Positions 26,401-33,586 of a stretch of 38,419 bases of DNA are shown in pieces. The position numbers and the translations under genes were made by a program. The notes under the pieces are model-generated. The model saw only the letters and a list, made by a program, of their open reading frames with translations, had not been told where the DNA came from and searched no databases. Each line of letters begins with the position of its first letter. Position 1 is the stretch's first letter. The stretch spans positions 1-38,419 of the forward strand of contig NZ_ANNV01000129.1 of assembly GCF_000346755.1 (NCBI RefSeq), given 5' to 3'. This DNA comes from Pseudomonas sp. CBZ-4 (GTDB lineage: Bacteria > Pseudomonadota > Gammaproteobacteria > Pseudomonadales > Pseudomonadaceae).

Positions 26401-26491
26401 GACGCTGCTGTTTCTGCCGGCGCTGTGCAGCCTGGTGCTGGGGCGAGAGAAGACGCGAGTTGTCGAAACGTCCCACCCAAGCGCCGGATAA
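23408..26491 (+). CDS. RND efflux transporter permease subunit
   Basis: This 1027-aa protein has the length and layout of the AcrB/HAE RND family: an N-terminal membrane segment (AVTLFLILAILAAGVFSFGKLGRAEDPSFTVKVM), a first periplasmic porter/docking half (AAWPGATAQEMQEQVADRLEKRLQELDDYD), a central membrane bundle with the proton-relay motif LGLLVDDAIIAIEMMVVKLEEG, a second periplasmic half and a final bundle (GLIGIGGILMRNTLIF, RRARPVILTALAAALAFIPL). The short variant of the periplasmic loops recalls TriC-like pumps rather than MexB, but this is a weak impression. Here ATG 23408 is chosen because it falls just after the adaptor stop; the longer open frame overlaps the adaptor and is not homologous. 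Confidence 0.93.
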   Translation: MRGINLSELAVKHRAVTLFLILAILAAGVFSFGKLGRAEDPSFTVKVMTITAAWPGATAQEMQEQVADRLEKRLQELDDYDRVETIAQPGFVSMRMTFKESTRPGEIQDLFYQTRKKLSDEAAKLPKGVIGPFFNDEYSDVYFALYALEAEHLPHRQQVQMAEELRQGLLNLPGVKKVNILGEQAQRVFVEFSYERLATLGIKPEQIFSALAAQNAMAPSGFVETAGARAYIRIDGAFDSLALIENVPLEVNGRVLRIADVATVSRGYEDPPSYRIRHQGDPALMLGVIMEKHWNGLDLDNSLKAEEARIHADLPLGVNFAKVADQAKNIRLAVNEFMLKFFVALAVVMLISLLALGFRVGLVVAAAVPLTLSIVFVIMLLTGREFDRITLGALIISLGLLVDDAIIAIEMMVVKLEEGFDRIHAATFAWSSTAAPMLTGTLVTIIGFLPVGFARSGAGEYAGNIFWIVGFALISSWLVAVVFTPYLGVKLLPQIKPVPGGHEAIYAGRYYQKLRGVVEACVRRRWLVTGLVVTAFVLCGLGMGLVKKQFFPNSDRSELILEVYMPPGSAFKSTEMVAAQLEKALLQEPQTTLVDTYVGGGAPRFFLSLNPELPDPAFAKLIVQTADSHARDALKLRMRERIAAGEFPAARVRVTQLLFGPPVPFPVVFRVSGPNVEVLRGVAEDVRKVVAANPLTKDAFLDWGERTSGYRLVLDQDRLRLLGFTPNEVKSQLNALLSGNPITEVREGNRTVSVVARAQGSQRENLGNLNNMTLTNSNGTAVPLAQVGHFQAVMEEPILKRRNRAATVEVRADIIDGLQPPDVEMAVYKDLQPLLATLPAGYRIDIGGPVEESAKANVALAALFPIMILLTLTVIMFQVRSFGVMFMVFATAPLGLIGAVPTLLLFNQPFGFNAILGLIGIGGILMRNTLIFTDQIRQNQEHGMAIREAIVEATVRRARPVILTALAAALAFIPLTLSVFWSSLAYVLIGGVLVGTVLTLLFLPALCSLVLGREKTRVVETSHPSAG

Positions 26492-26525
26492 GCTCTACTC
26501 CCCCACCCTGAAAACCTCTGCAAAG

Positions 26526-26554
26526 TCCCTCGCCTGATTTCACAGTGCGAGGGA
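26526..26554. terminator. Strong 8-bp hairpin between the RND and Rhs genes
   Basis: TCCCTCGC (26526-26533) pairs perfectly with GCGAGGGA (26547-26554) around a 13-base loop, and TGCA-type flanks could extend it with a bulge. It lies 34 bases after the RND permease stop and 35 bases before the Rhs start. No T-run follows, so it may be a transcript-end or insulating structure rather than a classical terminator. Confidence 0.5.
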
Positions 26555-26589
26555 TTGCAGATGGATTTTCATGTTGTAGGGACAGTTTC

Positions 26590-29500
26590 GTGAACCCGGC
26601 CATTGGCAGGCTGGCCCTGACCCCAATGGACGCGAAGACGGTCGATGCTGAAGGCGTCTTCCGCGATTTTCGCGAATGCCTGAACAGATTCGACGACTGG
26701 GCGCAGCGCTTTTGGAGCTTTGCGGCGCTGGATGTCGAGCAGGTGTTCAAGGTCGGCGATGACGTGGCGCTGGTCGCGCCGGTCAATCGCTCGATCATAC
26801 CCAGCAGCACCGTGGTCACTTGCCAGGCCAAAGGCACGTTGACGCTGGTGCATATGTTTCAGAGCACGCGGTTTGTGCCCATCGGCAATACGCCGGTGGT
26901 GCTGCAACGCGTCGACCCCCATGGCGGCCCGCTGGGCGAGCCTATTCACAAGACCATCGGCCCGAGCGGCATCCTCGAAATCACCGAGTGTGAGCGCAAC
27001 CAGCAGTACCGGGTCAATTTCTACCCCAACGTTTCCCAAGATCACGTCAAGGCGCTGTATGCGTCCTACCAATCGGTGATCGCCGAGCTGGAAATTCGCC
27101 TACGCGAAGCGTGGACAAATACCTTCCAGGCCCAATGGAAAACCTACACCGACGCCAGCCCACTGCAGCGTCGCCGGATGGAGGAAGCGGCGTTTCTGGT
27201 TGGCATGGGTAAGACGCTCTACAACCTGTGGGACAACATCCCACAGCTATACGACCTGTTGGCTGACATCAAGCCCAATAGCGAAAAGTTACTGCAATAC
27301 CTCTCCCAAACTGAACTCGACGAGCTGCTTGCGCTGGGCAAGGACACCTTGGCCAACGGTTTGCTGGTGCTCAGTGATGAGCCGCTGTTGTTCATCTATG
27401 TGTCGGCGATGGTCAGCTGGATGCGCATGCTGCCACCGCAGGAAGTCAGCGAGCTGATGGGGGAAATCACCAGCGAGGTGTTGATTGCCTTGCTGCTGAT
27501 CAGGGTAGGCGCCGCGATGGGAGTTGCGTTGCAACTAGGGGCGCATGTATTGCGCGCTATGAAGTCCGAGCGCGCACGGCAGGGGTTGGCGTTGTTGGCC
27601 AAGCAACTGGCGGGGCCGAAGCTGGACGCGCATGTCGAAGCATCGAAGCCGTTGTTGCTGGGTGGACCGGCGACGGCGATCAAGACGATCCCGGATGTAC
27701 CGTTGAAGGCTGGGGATCAGTTGGTTGCGAACCCGGTGCCGATGGTGCGGGATAAGGCCACGCAGCGGACGGTATTGGTTCGCCAGGAAGCGGTCGATGA
27801 CGTGCCCGCTTCGGGTAGGAATGCCAACGGCGATGCGGCGGTTTCTGCGGACAAGACCCTTACCAATGGCTGCCCAGTGTCGATGGTCACCGGGGAGGAA
27901 TTGCTCACTCTCACTGACGGCGTGCTCGACGGGATTTTGCCGCTTGAGTGGACGCGGTTGTACCGCACCAGTGCGGTGGAGGTGGAGTGTGGGCTGGGGT
28001 TTGGCTGGAGCCATTCGCTGGCCCACAGGCTCTGTGTTTCGGGCGATTCGGTGGTGTGGACGGATCATGAAAGTCGGGCTACCACCCTGCCCTTGCCGAC
28101 GGTTGCTCGGCCGGCGATCACCAATAGCTTGGCCGAAGCGGCCATTTATCTCGGGACTTTGCCTGACGAGTTGGTGCTGGCGCAGGCGTCGCGTTTCTAC
28201 CATTTCCGGGATGGTTTGCTGACAGCCATCAGCGATGCGTATGACAACCGGCTGCGCATTTCCCGGGATGTGTTGGGGCGTATCGAACGGCTGGATAACG
28301 GTGCCGGACGTTCGCTGTTTTTGCGCTATTCGCACGACCGTATCGTGGCAGTGGATTACCAGATTCAGCGGGCAGAGGGGTCTGATCCCTACGTCTGGGT
28401 GACCGAGTACAGCGTTGTGTCCTACGCCTATGACGACCTTGGACGGTTGGTTTCGGCGACCAATGCTGTCGGTGAAAGCGAGACTTATCGCTACGACGAG
28501 CAGCATGTGATTCTTGAGCGTGGCTTGGCCGGTGGGGCGAGTTTCTATTGGGGGTGGGAAAGGTCTGGCAAGGCCGCGCGCTGTGTCCGGCATTGGGCGA
28601 GCTTTGCGCAGATGGACACGCGTTATGCCTGGGGGGACGACGGGCGCGTCACGGTGTTTAACGCCGATGGCAGCCAGGAAGTCTACGTCCACGATCAGCG
28701 GGCGCGGTTGGTGCAGCGGGTTGATCCCGATGGCGCGACGCATTTCAAATCCTACGACGACAAGGGCCGATTGACGGTCGAGCAAGACCCGCTGGGGGCG
28801 GTTACGGCGTATCAGTACGACGAAGCCGGACGCTTGGTGGCGCTGTTTCCAGGGGATGACGAGCCGACGTCCTACGAGCATGACAACGGTTTCGTACGGG
28901 TTGTGCGGCGTGGTGAGGCGGTCTGGAAGTACGAGCGCAATGATCAGGGCGATGTCACGCGCAGGACGGATCCAGACGGCAATGTCACGGACTACAGCTA
29001 CAACAGATACGGGCAACTGACGGGAGTTTGGTACCCGGATCACAGTTGCCATCGGTTGCTGTGGAATGAACGTGGCCAGCTGGTTGAGGAACAGTTACCC
29101 AATGGCGGCATCAAGCGCTATCGCTATGACAACCTCGGGCGCCGGACCACCCACGAGGATGAACATGGCGCTCTCACTCAATACCAGTGGAACAACGCCG
29201 GTCGCTTGATCCAGATCGTCCTGCCAAGCGGAGATACACGCAAATACAGCTACAACGCCTACGGAAAAATCACCTCCGAGCGGGATGAACTGGGCCACGT
29301 CACCCGCTACGAATACGCCGATGGCCTACACCTGATCAGCCGTCGAATTAACGCCGACGGCACCCAGGTCAAATACCGCTACGACAACGTGCGGTTACTG
29401 CTGACCGAGATCGAAAACGAAGTCGGCGAAACCTATGCATTGCAGTACCACCCCAACGGCCTGATCCAGCAGGAAACCGGCTTCGACGGCCAACGCACGT

Positions 29501-31278
29501 CCTACCTCTACGACCTCAACGGCAACCTGCAGGAAAAAACCGAACACGGCGACGATGGCAGTCAGCTCGTCACCCACTACGAGCGCGACTTCGCCGGCCG
29601 CCTCGTACGAAAAACCCTGCCCGACGGCGGAGTTGTGGGTTACACCTACGACCGCCAAGGCAACCTCCTCGGCGTCGACGACGGCCACTGGTCATTGGCC
29701 TACGAATACGACCGACAAAACCGCCTCACCGCCGAACACCAAGGCTGGGGCACCTTGCGTTACGGCTACGACGCCTGCGGCCAGGTGCAACACCTGCGCC
29801 TGCCCGACAACAACCGCATCACCTTCAACCACGGCAAAGGTGGCCACCTCGCTACCGTCGAACTCAACGGCGAAACCCTCACCTCGCACCTGTTCAAAGC
29901 CGGCCAGGAACACCAACGCCAACAAGGCCAACTGCTCAGCCACTACCACTACGACGACCAGCACCGGCTGCACGCCCACAGCGTCACCCAACAGCAAAAC
30001 CACCTGTACCGTCGCCAATACGACTACGACCAGGCCGGCACCCTGAGCCGCATCCTCGACACCCGCAAAGGCGAACACCACTACAGCTACGACCCGCTAA
30101 ATCGCCTGACCCGCGCCGACCATTCCCAGGATCACCAAGAGCGTTTTTCCCACGACCCGGCAGGCAACCTGCTGATGCAAAACCGCCCAGGCCCGGACAT
30201 CGTCGCGGGTAATCGGCTGATGATCCAGGGGGATCGGTACTACGACTATGACGCGTTCGGCAACCTGATCCGAGAGCGTCGGGGCAAGGGCCATCAACTC
30301 GTTATTGAATACCGCTACGACTGCCAACATCGGTTGGTCAGCGTCACCACACTCAGCGGGCAAACCGCCAGCTACCGCTACGACCCCTTCGGTCGACGCA
30401 TCAGCAAAAGCGTTGACGGCCTGACGACCGAATTCTTCTGGCAAGGCGAAAAACTGATCGCCGAACACCACGCAGAGCGCCATCGCAGCTACCTCTACGA
30501 ACCCGACAGCTTCCGCCCACTGGCCCTGCTGGAAGGCTTCGGCCCCAAAGCCACCCAGCCCTACCACTACCAACTGGACCACCTCGGTACGCCCCAGGAA
30601 CTGACAACTCCCGAAGGCAAAATCGCCTGGTCCGCCCACTACCGCGCCTACGGCGAAATCACCCGCCTCGACGTCGGAACAATCGACAACCCGCTGCGTT
30701 TCCAAGGCCAATACTTCGACGCGGAAAGCGGGCTGCATTACAACCGGCATCGCTACTACAATCCGGATATTGGTCGCTACCTGACGCCGGATCCGGTGAA
30801 GTTGGCGGGGGGGATCAATGGGTATCGGTATGTGCCTAATCCTACGGGGTGGGTGGATCCGTTAGGACTGAGCTGCAAGGTTGCAAGCTGTCCAAGCGCC
30901 AGCGGGGTTTTAACTACTCACGAAAATGCAGGTGGGCACCTGATTAAGAAGCATGTGGGACGCACGGACGAGGAACTGGCTGCCAGGTTCGAATTGGAGC
31001 CCCATATTCCTGCTTCCTCAACATTTAGGACTTTAGATGAGGCAGAGGCTATAGCGTCTAAAAGCTTGGCCTCCCATCACCGAGAAATACTAGCGTTTCT
31101 TGGAGGAAAAAAAGACAAATACATTATCAGGGGAAGTTCAGATCTCCCCGTAGGGAGAAGCGTTCTAAATGGCACAACAAAATCAGTCCCCGCCTACAAA
31201 TTCTTATTGGTTCTAAAGCGTGATAAAAAAATGCCAGATGGTTACCTATTACTGACCGGATACCCAATAGAAAAATGA
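26590..31278 (+). CDS. Rhs-family polymorphic toxin with RNase A-like C-terminal tip
   Basis: This 1562-aa toxin delivery protein starts at GTG 26590 (AGGGA seven bases upstream; ATG 26626 lacks a site). The N-terminal region (1-420) has no PAAR motif but has two hydrophobic stretches (about 257-280 and 295-320). A DUF6531-like segment opens the shell at about 427 (GCPVSMVTGEELL). Many YD repeats follow (YDxxGRL, RTDPDGNVTDYSYNRYGQL), ending in the RHS core hallmark YYNPDIGRYLTPDPVKLAGGINGYRYVPNPTGWVDPLGL (DPLGL at 1423-1427), where self-cleavage normally releases the tip. The tip (1428-1562) matches the CdiA-type bacterial RNase A domain: GGHLIKKHVGRTDEELAAR (H1455, R1466) and LLTGYP (T1556, Y1558). 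Delivery by type VI secretion is family inference. Base composition changes along the gene. Confidence 0.9.
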   Translation: MNPAIGRLALTPMDAKTVDAEGVFRDFRECLNRFDDWAQRFWSFAALDVEQVFKVGDDVALVAPVNRSIIPSSTVVTCQAKGTLTLVHMFQSTRFVPIGNTPVVLQRVDPHGGPLGEPIHKTIGPSGILEITECERNQQYRVNFYPNVSQDHVKALYASYQSVIAELEIRLREAWTNTFQAQWKTYTDASPLQRRRMEEAAFLVGMGKTLYNLWDNIPQLYDLLADIKPNSEKLLQYLSQTELDELLALGKDTLANGLLVLSDEPLLFIYVSAMVSWMRMLPPQEVSELMGEITSEVLIALLLIRVGAAMGVALQLGAHVLRAMKSERARQGLALLAKQLAGPKLDAHVEASKPLLLGGPATAIKTIPDVPLKAGDQLVANPVPMVRDKATQRTVLVRQEAVDDVPASGRNANGDAAVSADKTLTNGCPVSMVTGEELLTLTDGVLDGILPLEWTRLYRTSAVEVECGLGFGWSHSLAHRLCVSGDSVVWTDHESRATTLPLPTVARPAITNSLAEAAIYLGTLPDELVLAQASRFYHFRDGLLTAISDAYDNRLRISRDVLGRIERLDNGAGRSLFLRYSHDRIVAVDYQIQRAEGSDPYVWVTEYSVVSYAYDDLGRLVSATNAVGESETYRYDEQHVILERGLAGGASFYWGWERSGKAARCVRHWASFAQMDTRYAWGDDGRVTVFNADGSQEVYVHDQRARLVQRVDPDGATHFKSYDDKGRLTVEQDPLGAVTAYQYDEAGRLVALFPGDDEPTSYEHDNGFVRVVRRGEAVWKYERNDQGDVTRRTDPDGNVTDYSYNRYGQLTGVWYPDHSCHRLLWNERGQLVEEQLPNGGIKRYRYDNLGRRTTHEDEHGALTQYQWNNAGRLIQIVLPSGDTRKYSYNAYGKITSERDELGHVTRYEYADGLHLISRRINADGTQVKYRYDNVRLLLTEIENEVGETYALQYHPNGLIQQETGFDGQRTSYLYDLNGNLQEKTEHGDDGSQLVTHYERDFAGRLVRKTLPDGGVVGYTYDRQGNLLGVDDGHWSLAYEYDRQNRLTAEHQGWGTLRYGYDACGQVQHLRLPDNNRITFNHGKGGHLATVELNGETLTSHLFKAGQEHQRQQGQLLSHYHYDDQHRLHAHSVTQQQNHLYRRQYDYDQAGTLSRILDTRKGEHHYSYDPLNRLTRADHSQDHQERFSHDPAGNLLMQNRPGPDIVAGNRLMIQGDRYYDYDAFGNLIRERRGKGHQLVIEYRYDCQHRLVSVTTLSGQTASYRYDPFGRRISKSVDGLTTEFFWQGEKLIAEHHAERHRSYLYEPDSFRPLALLEGFGPKATQPYHYQLDHLGTPQELTTPEGKIAWSAHYRAYGEITRLDVGTIDNPLRFQGQYFDAESGLHYNRHRYYNPDIGRYLTPDPVKLAGGINGYRYVPNPTGWVDPLGLSCKVASCPSASGVLTTHENAGGHLIKKHVGRTDEELAARFELEPHIPASSTFRTLDEAEAIASKSLASHHREILAFLGGKKDKYIIRGSSDLPVGRSVLNGTTKSVPAYKFLLVLKRDKKMPDGYLLLTGYPIEK

Positions 31279-31589
31279 ATAAACCACTGACAGAACTCCA
31301 GCAATTTATGGGCGCGTACTTCAACCAAGACTGGGCAGAGGATCACCCCTCAGCCGACGATGTGATTGACACCTTCTTACAAGACTCGCCTAAAGACGTC
31401 ATCATTACGGTCAAAAAAGAAATCTTAGAGCTGATAAATTCACATACAAATGAATCAGACCTTCAAGAAAACTTGCTGCATGAACAGTACTGCTACTACC
31501 ACTATCCTCATCAGTGGAAATCAGGAAAATCATGGCTTGAACACGTAATCGACATGTTCGATGAGGCCTTAAGGAACAAGCGTGATTAG
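31275..31589 (+). CDS. Immunity protein for the Rhs RNase tip (CdiI-like)
   Basis: This 104-aa acidic, soluble protein overlaps the toxin stop by ATGA. The segment LTELQQFMGAYFNQDWAEDHPSADDVIDTFL resembles the contact-dependent-inhibition immunity family that accompanies RNase A-like CdiA tips. It would bind the tip in the cytoplasm and block its RNase activity, protecting the producer and its kin. It shares the AT-rich composition of the tip, as expected if both arrived together as an exchangeable cassette. No second, orphan toxin-immunity pair follows: the 99 bases after it hold no gene. Confidence 0.85.
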   Translation: MNKPLTELQQFMGAYFNQDWAEDHPSADDVIDTFLQDSPKDVIITVKKEILELINSHTNESDLQENLLHEQYCYYHYPHQWKSGKSWLEHVIDMFDEALRNKRD

Positions 31590-31688
31590 GTAGGAATAAC
31601 GTCTGAATTCACTAATCGAAAACAGGTCAACTCCTACAGATCGAACTGCCAACACGGAATAATCGGTGGGAGCTAAAACTACAATCCC

Positions 31689-32747
31689 CTACACCGACCT
31701 CAACCAACCAACCTGCACCGAACTCACCCGATTCCGCCCCCCACTCTTCGCTTCATACAACGCCAAATCCGCATCATTCAACCAACTGGTGGAATCCACA
31801 TGCCCCAGTTGGTAAGGCGCCAACCCAATACTCAAGCTCGCGCGCAACGTCGGGTCCTGCGCATACGCCAGCGCGTTGAAACGATCCCGCAACGCGTCCA
31901 TCACTTCCGTGGCGCGGTTGAGGGGCATGTCCGGCAGGATCACGCAGAATTCATCCCCGCCGTAGCGCCCGGCCAGGTCGGTGGCGCGCAGGTTCTGCCG
32001 TAGGACTTTGCTCAGCCGGCGTAGGACGATGTCGCCGGTGACGTGGCCATAGGTGTCGTTGATGATCTTGAAGTGGTCGATATCGATCAGGGCGATGGCG
32101 GCTCCGGTCTGGCCACGGCGGCAGCGTTGGAATTCGAGTTCCAGTTGGTCTTTCCAGGCGCCGTGGTTGAGCAGGCCGGACAGGCTGTCGGTGCGGCTCA
32201 GGGCCAGCAGTTCGCGTTTATGCGAGGCCAGGGTGACCGCCTGGCGGTAGCAGATCCAGCCGAGGGCCAGGGGGTACACCATCAGGATCGGCAAGCAGGC
32301 GTAGAGTTGCGCCTGGGTGGTCACGCCAACAAACGCCGGAGCAAATACCAGCAGCGCGGTGCCGATGCCCAGGCCCTGGGCGAGCCAACCGGTGAGCATG
32401 AAGCGCAGCCCGCCGATGGCGACGTTGTTCATGGTCATCATCGACAGGGTGGTCACGCCGGGCAGCGGGTTGAAGTGCATGGCGCCGACCCAGAAGCCGC
32501 CGCAGAAGGAGTCGATCAGCAAGTTGCGCCGCTCGCTGCGCAATGCGTGCTCGGAGCGGCGCGATATCAGGAAGGCCACGTGCGGCCAGACGAAGGCGTT
32601 GGTCAGCATCAGCGCCCACACCCAGGGGTGCGGGTTCAGCGGGTACATCGCAAACGCCACACACACAAAGCCGAGTGTCAGCCCCAGGGCGCGGGATTTG
32701 TACATGCGCGAAGCAAGCGGAAGTCCCTTTCCTCCGACGGCTGCCAT
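31689..32747 (-). CDS. MASE2-GGDEF diguanylate cyclase (AdrA/DgcC-like)
   Basis: This 352-aa membrane enzyme should make cyclic di-GMP from two GTP. The N-terminal half is a MASE2 sensor with several membrane helices (LGLTLGFVCVAFAMYPLNPHPWVWALMLTNAFVWPHVAFLISRRSEHALRSERRNLLIDSFCGGFWVGAM). The GGDEF domain has an intact active site RYGGDEF (GGDEF 263-267) and an inhibitory I-site RATD (254-257), so product inhibition is likely. The start is a little uncertain: AGGA is 11 bases before the ATG at 32747, and an in-frame ATG 14 codons later lacks a site. It is transcribed toward the Rhs immunity gene and follows the LysE gene on the same strand. Confidence 0.92.
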   Translation of the reverse strand: MAAVGGKGLPLASRMYKSRALGLTLGFVCVAFAMYPLNPHPWVWALMLTNAFVWPHVAFLISRRSEHALRSERRNLLIDSFCGGFWVGAMHFNPLPGVTTLSMMTMNNVAIGGLRFMLTGWLAQGLGIGTALLVFAPAFVGVTTQAQLYACLPILMVYPLALGWICYRQAVTLASHKRELLALSRTDSLSGLLNHGAWKDQLELEFQRCRRGQTGAAIALIDIDHFKIINDTYGHVTGDIVLRRLSKVLRQNLRATDLAGRYGGDEFCVILPDMPLNRATEVMDALRDRFNALAYAQDPTLRASLSIGLAPYQLGHVDSTSWLNDADLALYEAKSGGRNRVSSVQVGWLRSV

Positions 32748-32829
32748 GGTGGGGTGCGATCCTGAGGGTGTGCTCGGAGTCTATCAGGGCAACGGCAAAT
32801 CGCCACTACCGCTCATAAGCTCAGTGCCC

Positions 32830-33462
32830 TCAGTAGGAAAAGCCCCGCGCCAGCATCAAGGCAACCCCCAGCAGCAGCACCGCCGTGACCCGTTGCAGCA
32901 GCACGCGCCGTGCGGGGTTTTCCAGGACATGCTTGATGCGCTGGCCGAAATAGCAGTACAGGCAGCCGCTGGCGAACTGCAACACCAGGAAGGTCAGGCC
33001 CAGGATGGCGATGTCCGACGCCGAGTTGTGCTCCCCTCCCCCGGCAAACTGTGGGAACACGGCGCTGAACATGATGATCGCCTTGGGGTTGGAAAACCCC
33101 GTCAGCAAGCCCTTGCTGAACAGGCTGCGCGCGCCCTCCACGGCGCCGGCCTTGTCGAGCGGTACGCCGCTGCTGGTCCACTGCTTGTACGCCAGGTAAA
33201 GGATGTAGGCCACGCCCACCAGCTGAATACCTTGGGTAATCGCGACATTGCCCTTGATCAACTCCGAAAAACCCACGGCAAAGATCAGGATGGAAATCAG
33301 GTACGACACACTGGCGCCGATCTGGGCGGGGATCGATCGGCGCAGGCCGTCTTTCAGGCCCAGGCTCAACAGCAGCATGGTCATGGGGCCGGGGCTGAAG
33401 GTCAGGGTCGCGCAAAACAGTAGGAAGTAGAGAAACGAAGAGAGCGTCAATGCGCTGGTCAT
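32830..33462 (-). CDS. LysE/RhtB-family amino acid exporter
   Basis: This 210-aa inner-membrane protein has six predicted helices and the LysE signature near its start (FSPGPMTMLLLSLGLKDGLRRSIPAQIGA), then the family's GFSNPKAIIMFSAVFPQF. Members export amino acids or homoserine lactone-like compounds. The gene is divergent from a MocR-type regulator across 124 bases, an arrangement that often means the regulator controls the exporter in response to an amino acid or PLP-related signal. The substrate cannot be read from sequence. Confidence 0.92.
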   Translation of the reverse strand: MTSALTLSSFLYFLLFCATLTFSPGPMTMLLLSLGLKDGLRRSIPAQIGASVSYLISILIFAVGFSELIKGNVAITQGIQLVGVAYILYLAYKQWTSSGVPLDKAGAVEGARSLFSKGLLTGFSNPKAIIMFSAVFPQFAGGGEHNSASDIAILGLTFLVLQFASGCLYCYFGQRIKHVLENPARRVLLQRVTAVLLLGVALMLARGFSY

Positions 33463-33504
33463 GGCCGTGGACCTTGAAGGAGAAGGCTCGCAGTCTAGGC
33501 AAGT

Positions 33505-33535
33505 GGCCTTGCACGAGGCAGGTAAAGTACGGCCT
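33505..33535. promoter_or_regulatory. Repeated GGCCT motif in the LysE-MocR divergent promoter region
   Basis: GGCCT occurs at 33505-33509 and 33531-33535, 26 bases apart, in the 124-base region between the divergent genes. MocR-type proteins usually bind direct repeats in such intervals. The motif is short, so the assignment is weak. A possible -35 TTGCAC overlaps the first copy. Confidence 0.25.
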
Positions 33536-33586
33536 AATCCGCCCGAACTTCACCGGTAAAATCATCGGCAAAGATAAGGAAGCCCC

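Noticed and set aside
26545..26589. Earlier GTG start for the Rhs gene at 26545
   Set aside because: It lies inside the hairpin at 26526-26554 with no ribosome-binding site; GTG 26590 has AGGGA seven bases upstream.
27535..29052. 505-codon open frame opposite the Rhs gene
   Set aside because: Antisense shadow of a recognisable YD-repeat region.
31660..31672. GGTGGGAGCT as a remnant REP element
   Set aside because: Only about nine bases match the REP arm and no partner arm is nearby, so it may be chance.
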